Below are positions 1-7,918 of a stretch of 64,000 nucleotides of DNA, in pieces. Positions within the stretch are counted from its first letter, which is position 1. Each line of letters starts with the position of its first letter. The notes under the pieces were generated by a model, which was not told where the DNA came from, did not search any database, and saw only the letters and a list, made by a program, of their open reading frames with translations. This DNA is from Rudanella lutea DSM 19387 (GTDB lineage: Bacteria > Bacteroidota > Bacteroidia > Cytophagales > Spirosomataceae). The stretch lies in assembly GCF_000383955.1 (NCBI RefSeq), contig NZ_KB913013.1, positions 1,097,694-1,161,693 of the forward strand, in the 5' to 3' direction. The position numbers and the translations under genes were made by a program.

Positions 1-942
1 AGTTTGCGCCATACGCACCAGGCTGCCAATGACTTTCCCATTGAGGGTCTGTTCATCGAGGCTTCCTTCGCCCGTAATCACCAGATCGGTGTTGTCTAAT
101 TCCGATTCGATATTCAGGTACGACGCAACCATGTCGAAACCGGGTTCCAGCCGCGCTTTAAGAAACACCCGCGCGCCAAAACCCAACCCACCAGCAGCCC
201 CGCTACCGGGTAGGTCGGCCTCGTCGATGTCAAAGTCACGCAGCAATACCGCAGCCAGCCGACGTAGCCCCAGATCAAGCTCCGCGACATCGTCGGGACT
301 GGCGCCTTTCTGAGGTCCATATACGTAGGCAGCCCCCTGATGGCCATACAACGGATTGGCTACGTCGCAGGCAACCCGAAACGTTACTTTGGAAAGGGGT
401 ACATCGAGCACAGCCCGCTTAAGAGCCGTAATATGCCGCAGCGATTTTCCAATGGCAGGCAAAGACCGGTAGTCACGATCCAGAAATACGTACCCCAGCG
501 CCGACGCCATTCCGATACCACCGTCGTTGGTCGCACTCCCCCCGATACACAGCAGCACCTCGCTCACCCCGCGCGCAATGGCATCCCGAATAAGCTCTCC
601 TGTACCAAATGTGCTCGTTTCGAGTGGGTTTCGCTCGTGTGCTTTCAGGTGTTGCAGCCCCGATGCCTGCGCCATTTCGATAAAGGCAGTCCGGCCATCG
701 CCCGAGATACCGTACGTGGCTTCAACGGGCCGAAACAGCGGATCGTTGACCGTGAGCGTTACGGTATGGCCATCAGTAGCCTGCGTCAGTACGGCCGCTG
801 TGCCCTCACCCCCGTCAGCAACGGGAAGGGTCTTTACGTGCCATTCTGGCTCAGCATCCAGCAGCGTATGTTCGATACGTTGAGCAACCTCTACAGCGGT
901 AAGCGATCCCTTGAATTTATCCGGGGCAATCAGAATGCGCAT
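1..942 (-). CDS. Glycerate kinase, C-terminus cut by window edge
   Basis: Phosphorylates glycerate with ATP in glyoxylate/serine carbon metabolism; cytoplasmic. The reading frame is open from the ATG at 942 to base 1, giving 314 residues of a family usually near 375-380, so about 65 C-terminal residues lie outside. Visible family motifs are DKFKGS (residues 8-13), VADGGEG (41-47), GGSATNDGG (134-142) and a Gly-rich PGSGAAGGLGFG stretch. It lies about 200 bp downstream of the sugar symporter on the same strand, so the two may be co-transcribed. Truncation is an artefact of the window. The family call is firm; whether the substrate is D-glycerate or a related sugar acid is not decided by sequence. 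Confidence 0.93.
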   Translation of the reverse strand, partial: MRILIAPDKFKGSLTAVEVAQRIEHTLLDAEPEWHVKTLPVADGGEGTAAVLTQATDGHTVTLTVNDPLFRPVEATYGISGDGRTAFIEMAQASGLQHLKAHERNPLETSTFGTGELIRDAIARGVSEVLLCIGGSATNDGGIGMASALGYVFLDRDYRSLPAIGKSLRHITALKRAVLDVPLSKVTFRVACDVANPLYGHQGAAYVYGPQKGASPDDVAELDLGLRRLAAVLLRDFDIDEADLPGSGAAGGLGFGARVFLKARLEPGFDMVASYLNIESELDNTDLVITGEGSLDEQTLNGKVIGSLVRMAQT

Positions 943-1141
943 GGCTCTATGGTCCAAAATCCTCAAAATAAACTGACGATTATTTTACTCAAGTATATTC
1001 ATCAGTTTGGCGACAAGCTTGACAAAGCTTTCTGACCCTACTTCTACCAGAAATCGCGCCAAAGTTGGCCGGGCTTGTACCACCCAGCCAACCTATAGCA
1101 ACGACTCTCTCTGATTATAAACTGATTAAGTTTATGAATTT

Positions 1142-2500
1142 CTACTTATCGGCCCATTTTCTTTCAATATCCTCCAGGCTAAGCCCCTTCGTTTCGAAGA
1201 CGATGTACCGGGCAAAAAGCAGGCCTAATAAAACCACCAGAGTGTAGATCATAAAAATGCCCCCGTTAGTGCCCAGCGAGCTTGCCGCCAGAATCGGGAA
1301 GGTGAAGCTGACCCAGAAGTCGAAAAACCAGTGATAAAAACTACCCAAACTGGTAGCAAAACCCCGGATACGCAACGGATAAACCTCCGAAATAAGAAGC
1401 CAACCGAGCGGTCCGAGGCTGATGGCAAAGAACAGAATGTAGACATACACCCCACCCACCGACAGAATCTTGAGCAAATCGGCCCCGAGCGAATCTTTGA
1501 AGTAAAAAGCAAAACTGATCGTCGCCAACGACACCGCCGTACCGATGAGGCCGGTGTACAGGAGAGGTTTGCGCCCCCACTGATCCAGAAACCGCACGGC
1601 CAGCAGGGTACTGAGCGTATTGACCACCCCCACGCCCACGGTAGCCATAATGGCCGTGTCGCCCGAGCCGAAGCCCGCCATCTCGAAAATGCGGGTAGAG
1701 TAATAGATGACGGCGTTGATCCCCGAAAACTGCTGAATCAGGAAAATACCGATACCAATAAACAGCGGGATACGGAGCCGGGGCGAAAACAGCTCGCGCC
1801 AGTCGGGCCGACGGTTTTTCTCGTCCTGCATGGCGCGGGTGATGTCGGCCAGCTCCTGCCGGGCATGCGCCGACTCGTGAATGCGTTCCAGCACCAGCAT
1901 GGCTTCATCGGCACGGCCTTTGCTCACCAGCCAACGCGGACTTTCGGGTACAAGAAACATACCCACCAGCAACATAGCCGCCGGTACAAACCCAGCCCAG
2001 AACATGAGCCGCCAGCCGTTTTCGTAGTCGGCAAAGGCATACCCACACAGGTATGACACCAGAATACCGATGGTGATGGCCAACTGAAAAAACGTAACCA
2101 GCCGCCCGCGCATATGGCTCGGGGCAATTTCGGCGATGTAAAGCGGCACCGAAAACGACACAATACCAATTGCCAGCCCCAGTAGCAAGCGACCCGCGAT
2201 GAGCCATGACGGAGCCGGGGCAATGGCCGTCAGCACCGAACCCGCTACGAAAATAAGCGAAGCCAGAATATTGATTCGCTTGCGGCCCAACCGGTCGGCC
2301 AGTTGCCCGCTCAACAGCGAACCCGCCATACCGCCCATCAATACGGCCGACACCGCCCAGCCTTCGGCCGTTTCGGAAAGTTGCCACTCCTGTTTGATAA
2401 AAGGCAGAGCCACGTTGATCACGCCCGTGTCGAAACCAAACAGCAACCCACCGGTAGCCGCAACGGCCGCAATGAAGTACAGTAAAAGTGTTTTACTCAT
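1142..2500 (-). CDS. MFS sugar/proton symporter (sugar porter family, XylE-like)
   Basis: Inner-membrane transporter of 452 residues, the usual length for the sugar porter family, with about twelve hydrophobic segments. Signature motifs are GGLLFGFDTGV in the first helix, DRLGRKR in the loop between helices 2 and 3, PESPRWL before the central loop, QQFSGINAVIYY in helix 7, a second DQWGRKPLL loop motif, and FETKGLSLEDIE near the C-terminus (a variant of PETKG). The QQxSGxNxxxYY motif is the sugar-binding helix in XylE and GLUT proteins, so a pentose or hexose substrate is likely; which one cannot be read. A mobile 140-bp element sits just upstream of the start and may affect expression. Confidence 0.93.
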   Translation of the reverse strand: MSKTLLLYFIAAVAATGGLLFGFDTGVINVALPFIKQEWQLSETAEGWAVSAVLMGGMAGSLLSGQLADRLGRKRINILASLIFVAGSVLTAIAPAPSWLIAGRLLLGLAIGIVSFSVPLYIAEIAPSHMRGRLVTFFQLAITIGILVSYLCGYAFADYENGWRLMFWAGFVPAAMLLVGMFLVPESPRWLVSKGRADEAMLVLERIHESAHARQELADITRAMQDEKNRRPDWRELFSPRLRIPLFIGIGIFLIQQFSGINAVIYYSTRIFEMAGFGSGDTAIMATVGVGVVNTLSTLLAVRFLDQWGRKPLLYTGLIGTAVSLATISFAFYFKDSLGADLLKILSVGGVYVYILFFAISLGPLGWLLISEVYPLRIRGFATSLGSFYHWFFDFWVSFTFPILAASSLGTNGGIFMIYTLVVLLGLLFARYIVFETKGLSLEDIERKWADK

Positions 2501-2510
2501 GACAGAATAA

Positions 2511-2666
2511 GATTAGAGGGGTGTAGGACAGGTTCTTTATGATAAGCTCGACAGAAGCTTTTTTCGACAGGATTATCAGGATGCGCAGGATTTTCTTCCC
2601 TAAATATAATCCTGTGCATCCTGTAATCCTGTCGAAAAACTAAACTTGTCCTACACCCGATTAGAG
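2511..2666. mobile_element. 140-bp MITE-like element with 12-bp TIRs and 8-bp target duplication
   Basis: The element proper is 2519-2658. Its ends are perfect 12-bp inverted repeats, gggtgtaggaca at 2519-2530 and its complement at 2647-2658. They are flanked flush by the 8-bp direct repeat gattagag at 2511-2518 and 2659-2666, the mark of a transposition. Inside is a second imperfect inverted repeat (about 2560-2592 against 2608-2639) built from three copies of a roughly 9-nt word containing CAGGAT. There is no coding capacity, so it must have been moved by a transposase supplied elsewhere. It lies in the promoter region of the sugar symporter, 18 bp upstream of its start codon. Confidence 0.8.
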
Positions 2667-2682
2667 CGTACAAGCTACAAAA

Positions 2683-2715
2683 AAAGCTGTCGGCGAAGAT
2701 ACGGCCGACAGCTTT
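2683..2715 (-). terminator. Rho-independent terminator of radA
   Basis: Read on the minus strand, an 11-bp perfect stem (AAAGCTGTCGG paired with CCGACAGCTTT) with an 11-nt loop is followed by a run of T. It starts 26 bp after the radA stop codon, which fits it ending that transcript. Confidence 0.85.
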
Positions 2716-2741
2716 CGTATGACTATCTATGATTTCCAATC

Positions 2742-4118
2742 TTACATTAACACCCCCTGAAACACTTCGTCGAGCTTAGCAACCGGCCGAATTTTTATTG
2801 AAAAACCGCCCGTATCTAAGCCTTTCAAACTGTATTTCGACACAAAAATCTCCTTGAATCCGAGTTTTTGAGCCTCGGCAATGCGCTGCTCAATGCGGCT
2901 GACGGCTCGCACCTCACCTCCCAGTCCGACTTCGGCCGCAAAAGCCACGGTCGAGGGAATGGGAATATCTTCGTACGACGACACAATGGCCGCGCACACT
3001 GACAAGTCGATGGCCGGGTCTTCTACTTTAAGCCCGCCCGCAATGTTCAGAAACACATCCTGCTGCCCGAGCCGGAAGCCACCCCGTTTTTCGAGCACGG
3101 CCAGGAGCATCTGAAGCCGTTTATTGTCGAAACCCGTGCTACTCCGTTGCGGAGTACCGTAGGTCGAAACGCCCACCAGTGCCTGAATTTCAACCATTAG
3201 TGGACGGTTACCTTCGAGCATCGACCCAATAGCCACGCCACTCAGCACCTCGTCGCGTTGCGAAATCAGAATCTCCGACGGGTTGGTCACCTGCCGCAAG
3301 CCGGAGCCCAGCATTTCGTAGATTCCCAGCTCAGAGGTGCTGCCAAACCGGTTTTTAGTGGTGCGCAGAATCCGGTAGGTGGTGTGCCGGTCGCCTTCAA
3401 ACGTCAGCACGGTATCCACCATGTGCTCGAGTACTTTAGGCCCCGCAATGGTGCCCTCTTTGGTGATGTGCCCGATCATAAACACCGGCACACCTGACTC
3501 TTTAGCGTACTTCATAAACTCGGCCGTACACTCCCGCACCTGCGATACGCTACCCGCCCCCGACTCCACGAGTGACGAGTGCATGGTCTGAATCGAGTCG
3601 ACGATGAGGACTTCGGGCTCAAAATGCTCGACCACCCGAAAAATATTCTGGGTCGAGGTCTCAGTCATGATGTGGCAGTCACTCGTGGGGGCTTCGAGTC
3701 GTTCGGCCCGCATTTTTATCTGCTGCTCGCTTTCCTCGCCCGACACGTACAGCACACGCGTACCTGGTAGAGTCAGGGCAATCTGGAGCAACAACGTCGA
3801 TTTGCCAATGCCCGGCTCCCCACCGATGAGTACGAGCGAGCCCGGCACAATCCCCCCGCCCAGCACCCGGTTGAGTTCGGCATCGACGGTCAGCACACGG
3901 GGCTGCTCCTCGTAATTAATGGCGTGCAGGGCTTTCGGTTTGGGCGCGGCCTTGGCGGCCCCCGTTGTTACGCGCCAACCGCCTTTTTCGGGTTCATCTT
4001 TCTGAACCAGCTCTTCCACAAAGGTATTCCACTCGCCACAAGCCGGGCAGCGCCCCAACCACTTGGGCGATTGCTGCCCGCAATTCTGGCAGAAGTACGA
4101 CGTTTTGATTTTAGCCAT
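2742..4118 (-). CDS. radA: DNA repair protein RadA
   Basis: RecA-like ATPase that promotes branch migration and processing of recombination intermediates. The 458 residues match the length of E. coli RadA (460). In order: an N-terminal C4 zinc finger (Cys10, Cys13, Cys24, Cys27), a Walker A motif GGEPGIGKST (99-108), the RadA-specific KNRFG motif in the middle, and a C-terminal Lon-protease-like domain (AVLEKRGGF..., NIAGGLKVEDPAIDL). The frame stays open upstream to 4325, but the ATG at 4118 directly precedes the conserved MAKIKTSYFCQNCG start, so the extension is rejected. The 265-bp gap to the divergent barrel protein carries an inverted repeat of GAACA-type words that would fall in the radA leader. 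Confidence 0.96.
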   Translation of the reverse strand: MAKIKTSYFCQNCGQQSPKWLGRCPACGEWNTFVEELVQKDEPEKGGWRVTTGAAKAAPKPKALHAINYEEQPRVLTVDAELNRVLGGGIVPGSLVLIGGEPGIGKSTLLLQIALTLPGTRVLYVSGEESEQQIKMRAERLEAPTSDCHIMTETSTQNIFRVVEHFEPEVLIVDSIQTMHSSLVESGAGSVSQVRECTAEFMKYAKESGVPVFMIGHITKEGTIAGPKVLEHMVDTVLTFEGDRHTTYRILRTTKNRFGSTSELGIYEMLGSGLRQVTNPSEILISQRDEVLSGVAIGSMLEGNRPLMVEIQALVGVSTYGTPQRSSTGFDNKRLQMLLAVLEKRGGFRLGQQDVFLNIAGGLKVEDPAIDLSVCAAIVSSYEDIPIPSTVAFAAEVGLGGEVRAVSRIEQRIAEAQKLGFKEIFVSKYSLKGLDTGGFSIKIRPVAKLDEVFQGVLM

Positions 4119-4123
4119 TTCTA

Positions 4124-4282
4124 CAGTGAACAATCTGCAACGAACAGTGAACAACGAATGGTGATCACTAAAAACTGTCCGACTTTTTTTGCGTGAATTA
4201 AACCTTATTGGCCCAAATGATTCAAAACGAGGCAGCACAGGATACAGCCAAAATTGTTCGTTGTTCTCTGTTAGCTGTTCCC
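4124..4282. repeat. Inverted repeat of degenerate GAACA words
   Basis: Left arm 4124-4159 contains repeats of cagtgaaca and caacgaaca; the right arm 4251-4282 is its imperfect reverse complement. The arms are separated by about 90 bp. It fills most of the divergent intergenic region between radA and the barrel protein. The same words recur in the element at 5086-5208, just beyond the barrel gene. Confidence 0.6.
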
Positions 4283-4383
4283 TATAAAAACGCCATTCAC
4301 TCAAAATTAGTTGGCCTCGGTACACCGATTAATAGGGGGATGCGTTAGTTCAGTTGTCAACACATAAACTATACGACCAATCC

Positions 4384-5085
4384 ATGAAGAAGAGCCTTCT
4401 GTTCGCTGCCATCGCCTTAATGCCTGCCGTATCGGTTGCGCAGGATTCGTTTCAATTCGGCATTAAGGGCGGGGTCAACCTGTCGAAATTTTCCCTCGGT
4501 GAAAACGTTGTGACCACCCGGCTCAATGCGAATGGCTCCCCAGCGGTGGGGGTCGATGGACAGCTCATTCGCGACAATCTGCGCGAGAGCCTCAACAGCC
4601 GGACCGGCACCGCCTTTGGGGTGTACGCCCGCTTTGGTCGTAACCTGTATATTCAGCCTGAGGTGTTGTACTCGACAAAAGCCAGCTCGTTCGATATTGT
4701 GCGAACGCAAAACGGACAGACGCAAACTGAAACCGTTAATATCTCGACTACCAGTTTCGATGTACCCGTATTGTTGGGTCTGAAAGGTGGCCCGTTGCGT
4801 GTGGTGGCCGGGCCGGTAGTCTCGTTCCGTATTGGGGATAATCAGCGCTTCGGTGAAGCCCTGCGGCAGTACACGACGGGTTCGCTCAACGATGCCTGGG
4901 CAAAAGCCTATTATGGGTATCAGATTGGGGGCGGCCTCGACCTCGGCCGAATTGGCATTGACGTACGCCGGGAAGGCAGCTTTTCCGACATTGCCGCCGT
5001 TGACCTCGGTACGGCAGGCCAAACCACTCAGTTTAGCCAGAAGCTGAAGTCATGGCAGGTTACGCTGGCCTACAAAATCTTTTAA
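4384..5085 (+). CDS. Outer-membrane beta-barrel protein (porin-like, OMP_b-brl type)
   Basis: Predicted secreted protein of 233 residues. The ATG at 4384 opens a clear signal peptide, MKKSLLFAAIALMPAVSVAQ, ending in VAQ, so the in-frame codons upstream are not used. After it come alternating short amphipathic strands with Gly and aromatic girdle residues (FGIKGGVNLSKFSL, YIQPEVLYSTKA, GYQIGGGLDLGRIGIDVR) and a C-terminal hydrophobic strand ending in F (WQVTLAYKIF), typical of the small Bacteroidota barrel proteins in which PorT is found. The specific role is unknown. It is a single gene, divergent from radA, with a long repeat directly after its stop. Confidence 0.8.
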   Translation: MKKSLLFAAIALMPAVSVAQDSFQFGIKGGVNLSKFSLGENVVTTRLNANGSPAVGVDGQLIRDNLRESLNSRTGTAFGVYARFGRNLYIQPEVLYSTKASSFDIVRTQNGQTQTETVNISTTSFDVPVLLGLKGGPLRVVAGPVVSFRIGDNQRFGEALRQYTTGSLNDAWAKAYYGYQIGGGLDLGRIGIDVRREGSFSDIAAVDLGTAGQTTQFSQKLKSWQVTLAYKIF

Positions 5086-5208
5086 CAACGAACAGTGAAC
5101 AACCAACAGTGAACATTGAACAACGAACAGTTTTGCGTAGAAAAGCAATTGTTCATTGTTCATTGTTCATTGTTCATTGTTCATTGTTCATTGTTCATTG
5201 TTCATTGT
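5086..5208. repeat. Inverted repeat with (ttgttca)x8 tandem tract
   Basis: Starts at the base after the stop codon of the barrel gene. The left arm 5086-5131 is a run of GTGAACA/ACGAACA words. The right arm 5149-5204 is eight exact copies of the 7-mer ttgttca, which is the reverse complement of TGAACAA. The two arms can pair. The tandem tract is a candidate for copy-number variation by slippage. Confidence 0.85.
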
Positions 5209-5217
5209 AAAAAAATA

Positions 5218-5255
5218 AACCGTTGCCCTGCGTCCTGAGGAGTTGGGCAACGGTT
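5218..5255 (-). terminator. Terminator after the first LytTR gene
   Basis: An 11-bp stem (aaccgttgccc with gggcaacggtt) which, read on the minus strand, is followed by an A/T-rich tract containing seven T in a row. It lies 33 bp beyond the stop codon of the minus-strand LytTR gene. Confidence 0.8.
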
Positions 5256-5287
5256 ATCCGTCCAATTAACCCACTATATTGTTTGCT

Positions 5288-5701
5288 TTAATTCAGAAGA
5301 TTCTGATAGTATTCGTTCAGGCGATCCCAAATTTCTTTCAACCGCCGACGCGACACAGCCACCTCACGGCCATCGGCCATTCGCAGCATCCGGTCGGCAC
5401 CCAGTACCCCCCGGCGCACGTAGCCTAAATTGACAATATGCGATTTGTGTACGCGCAGAAACACATTACCATCGAGTGTACGCTCAAATTCTTTGAGCGT
5501 TTTTGAGATCAAATACTTTTTCCGGTCCCGCGTGTACAGAAAGGTGTAATTCCCCTCGCCTTCGAGGCAGGTGATGTCATCTACCGAAATCATAACCGTT
5601 CGGTTCAGGTATGGCAAGGCAATGCGCTGGGTTCCCCGCTGGTACGAAGCCGGGAAGTTAGGCATAACAGGAATTAACGGATTGTTGGTAAGTGATTCCA
5701 T
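5288..5701 (-). CDS. Stand-alone LytTR DNA-binding protein (1)
   Basis: 137 residues, nearly all of it a LytTR domain: TVMISVDDITCLEGEGNYT, then KYLISKTLKEFE, VFLRVHKSHIVNLGYV and VAVSRRRLKEIWDRL. LytTR domains bind DNA through beta-strand loops and usually follow a receiver domain; here there are only about 35 residues in front and no receiver. It may be an orphan regulator or depend on a partner. A second gene of the same design lies 228 bp upstream on the same strand. A minus-strand TAGTTTTG box at 5739-5746 gives a plausible promoter with a leader of about 30 nt. Targets are unknown. Confidence 0.9.
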   Translation of the reverse strand: MESLTNNPLIPVMPNFPASYQRGTQRIALPYLNRTVMISVDDITCLEGEGNYTFLYTRDRKKYLISKTLKEFERTLDGNVFLRVHKSHIVNLGYVRRGVLGADRMLRMADGREVAVSRRRLKEIWDRLNEYYQNLLN

Positions 5702-5738
5702 TGGTCGAAAACGGTTAGCGATTGAGATAGTGACAGAA

Positions 5739-5746
5739 CAAAACTA
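5739..5746 (-). promoter_or_regulatory. Candidate -7 box (TAnnTTTG) of LytTR gene 1
   Basis: On the minus strand the sequence is TAGTTTTG, matching the Bacteroidota -7 consensus, 37 bp before the start codon. No clear -33 TTG was found at the expected spacing. Confidence 0.45.
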
Positions 5747-5929
5747 CCGCTTAGTCGAGCCGAAACCATGAAAAACCAACTGCCAAGCAGGGGCCGATTT
5801 ATCATCAACTCCCTGATTAACAGTTGGTTATACACAATCCAATGCTATATTTTGGGTATATCTCCTTGCACGAATACGTAAAACTACGTATGCCTCAAAT
5901 AGGACCTTCCCGTGCCTTCAACAACCCGA

Positions 5930-6361
5930 TTAGTTAATATCGGCTGGCTGACGCTGTTGCATCCGATCCATAAACATCTGCGCGCGCCGACGTGAGATCT
6001 TTACCTGCTGACCGTCGGTCAGTTCGAGTTCACCTTCTTTCTTCACGTAGAACTTGCGAACAAAGCTCAGGTTAACAATGCACGACTTATGAACCCGCAC
6101 AAAAGCTTGTCCATCAAGCAATGTTTCGTACTCTTTCAAGGTGCGTGACACCAGCATTTTGGTACCGTCTTTGAGGAAGAAGTTCGTGTAATTCCCACAA
6201 CCTTCCAGCCGGACAATTTCGTCAACAGAAACCGTACGTTTACGGTCATAAAACGGAATCAACAATTTCTGCAAACAAGGCGAGCTGGTGTTGTTTTCCA
6301 CACTCTTGGGAAAAGGCATTGACATGCTGTCTAAGAAAGCTTCTGACGTCATAGTGTTCAT
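5930..6361 (-). CDS. Stand-alone LytTR DNA-binding protein (2)
   Basis: 143 residues; a paralogue of the neighbour at 5288-5701. The LytTR domain spans roughly residues 30-135: KRTVSVDEIVRLEGCGNYTN, TKMLVSRTLKEYE, AFVRVHKSCIVNLSFV, VKISRRRAQMFMDRM. As in the neighbour there is no receiver domain, only a short N-terminal tail. Two ATGs, at 6361 and 6352, could serve as start; the first is chosen only because it is longer. The gene is divergent from pheS across a 417-bp gap. It probably arose by tandem duplication with its neighbour. Confidence 0.88.
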   Translation of the reverse strand: MNTMTSEAFLDSMSMPFPKSVENNTSSPCLQKLLIPFYDRKRTVSVDEIVRLEGCGNYTNFFLKDGTKMLVSRTLKEYETLLDGQAFVRVHKSCIVNLSFVRKFYVKKEGELELTDGQQVKISRRRAQMFMDRMQQRQPADIN

Positions 6362-6778
6362 AGCGTTTTGAGTTTGCGCGGTTAAGACTGGTAGGAGCTT
6401 TTTCCTGAGAAGGTAGCTGGTGAGCCACCAACTTTATCCAGTCTCATACTCCCGGAGATGCTTTACCTTAGACAACAATCAGACCTTTTTGTCACGCAAG
6501 CTTCATATTGTTTTTCGCCTGTAAGTAATAGTACTTATCATCAGTAAGTTAGCCTACGGGCATTAAAGTAACCTACTGAATTGGTCGACAAGTAACAATG
6601 GGCACCTTTGTGTGTATACGTCGCCAATGTGTGTAATTTTCGCCACACTAATTCCCCACATTCCCCAAGACCACATCAGCGCAACCGGGCCACAGGTAGC
6701 AAGGCATAGCAGGGCCGTGGTTAAGTTTACCTATCTTTGCAGGCTCATCATGAAGTTTTAGTCAAGTTCAATTGCGCC
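6362..6778. other. 417-bp divergent intergenic region before pheS
   Basis: Holds no credible open frame. It must contain the promoter of LytTR gene 2 (no convincing box seen) and that of pheS (box at 6732-6739). No repeat or RNA gene was recognised, although a leader peptide or attenuator for pheS was looked for. Confidence 0.6.
6732..6739 (+). promoter_or_regulatory. -7 box TATCTTTG of pheS
   Basis: Exact match to the Bacteroidota TAnnTTTG consensus and followed by the favoured C. It is 40 bp upstream of the pheS ATG, so the leader is about 30-35 nt. It also shows that the upstream TTG codon at 6737 cannot be the start. Confidence 0.7.
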
Positions 6779-7831
6779 ATGCTGGATAAAGTCAGGGAAT
6801 TAGTACAGGAAATCGATCAGGCTACCATTACCACCAAAGAAGATTTAGAACAGTTTCGGATGCGGTTTATCAGCCGCAAGGGGGTACTGACCGAGTTGTT
6901 TGACAATCTGAAAACTGTGGCCGCCGAAGACCGCCGGGCGGTGGGCAAGGAGCTTAACGACCTTAAAAACAAGGCACTCGCCCGATTCCAGGACTCATCG
7001 GAGGCTCTGGAAGCGAGTGGAACGGGCAATCAGGGTCCGGCCGTTGATCTGACCTTACCCAATGTACCGGGCCTGACGGGTACCCAACACCCCCTTTCGA
7101 TTGTCCGGCAGCGCATCATCCAGATTTTTGAGCGAATCGGCTTCAACGTGTCCGATGGCCCTGAAATCGAAAGCGACTGGTATAACTTCGGGGCACTCAA
7201 CTTCCCCGATAATCACCCCGCGCGCGATATGCAGGACACGTTTTTCGTGCAGAAATCAGCCGAAAACCAATCGGCCGACATGCTCCTGCGTACGCACACC
7301 TCCAATGTGCAGATTCGGCTGATGGAGCACCGCAGCAAAGAAGAAACCTTCCGCCCGATTCGCTCTATTATGCCGGGCCGGGTGTACCGCAACGAAACCA
7401 TTTCGGCACGGGCGCACTGTCAGTTTCACCAGGTTGAAGGGCTGTATGTAGACCGCAACGTGGGTTTCCGTGATCTTAAAGACACGCTGTACCACTTCGT
7501 GAAAGAGATGTTCACGAAAGATACCAAGATTCGGTTCCGGCCATCGTATTTCCCATTTACGGAGCCAAGTGCCGAGATTGATATATCGTGCCAGATTTGC
7601 CACGGCTCGGGCTGCAACATCTGTAAGCATTCGGGTTGGGTCGAAATTGCCGGTTCGGGTATGGTTGACCCACAGGTGCTGATCAACAGCGGTATTGATG
7701 CCGAAGAATACACCGGCTTTGCATTTGGCATGGGTATCGAACGCATCACAATGCTCAAGTACGAAGTGCGCGACCTACGCCTTTACTTCGAAAATGACGT
7801 CCGATTCCTGAAGCAGTTTGAAGGACTATAA
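6779..7831 (+). CDS. pheS: Phenylalanine--tRNA ligase alpha subunit
   Basis: Charges tRNA-Phe as an alpha2-beta2 enzyme; this is the catalytic alpha subunit, 350 residues, standard length. An N-terminal coiled coil (about 1-80) is followed by the class II core: motif 2 with FRPIRSIMPGRVYRNETISARAH, HQVEGLYVD, RPSYFPFTEPSAEIDI, a Cys-rich CQICHGSGCNICKHSGW stretch seen in many bacterial PheS, and motif 3, FAFGMGIERITML. The ATG at 6779 begins the family N-terminus MLDKVRELVQEI. pheT is not adjacent, which is common in this phylum. The next gene, xseA, follows in the same direction across an 87-bp repeat. Confidence 0.96.
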   Translation: MLDKVRELVQEIDQATITTKEDLEQFRMRFISRKGVLTELFDNLKTVAAEDRRAVGKELNDLKNKALARFQDSSEALEASGTGNQGPAVDLTLPNVPGLTGTQHPLSIVRQRIIQIFERIGFNVSDGPEIESDWYNFGALNFPDNHPARDMQDTFFVQKSAENQSADMLLRTHTSNVQIRLMEHRSKEETFRPIRSIMPGRVYRNETISARAHCQFHQVEGLYVDRNVGFRDLKDTLYHFVKEMFTKDTKIRFRPSYFPFTEPSAEIDISCQICHGSGCNICKHSGWVEIAGSGMVDPQVLINSGIDAEEYTGFAFGMGIERITMLKYEVRDLRLYFENDVRFLKQFEGL

Positions 7832-7836
7832 AAAAA

Positions 7837-7916
7837 GTAAGCAGTAGGCAGTGGCAGTAAGCAGTAACTGACGTATAAACTGCTACTGCCTACTGCTACT
7901 GCCTACTGCCACTGCA
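7837..7916. repeat. Inverted repeat of GCAGTAG words between pheS and xseA
   Basis: The left arm 7837-7869 repeats the degenerate heptad GTAAGCA/GTAGGCA; the right arm 7880-7916 is its reverse complement (CTACTGC words). The loop is about 10 nt. It starts 5 bp after the pheS stop and ends 2 bp before the xseA ATG, so it forms nearly the entire intergenic region and would sequester the xseA translation start in a hairpin. Confidence 0.88.
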
Positions 7917-7918
7917 TC

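Noticed and set aside
340-1035. 231-codon plus-strand frame over the glycerate kinase
   Set aside because: It is the shadow of a clear minus-strand glycerate kinase and has no family features of its own.
4119-4325. 69-residue N-terminal extension of radA
   Set aside because: The frame is open, but it translates a repeat-containing intergenic region and the conserved MAKIK zinc-finger start is at 4118.
5149-5208. CRISPR array
   Set aside because: The 7-bp units are contiguous with no spacers, and no cas gene is in the window.
6737-6778. Upstream TTG start for pheS
   Set aside because: The TTG overlaps the promoter -7 box itself; the ATG at 6779 matches the family N-terminus.
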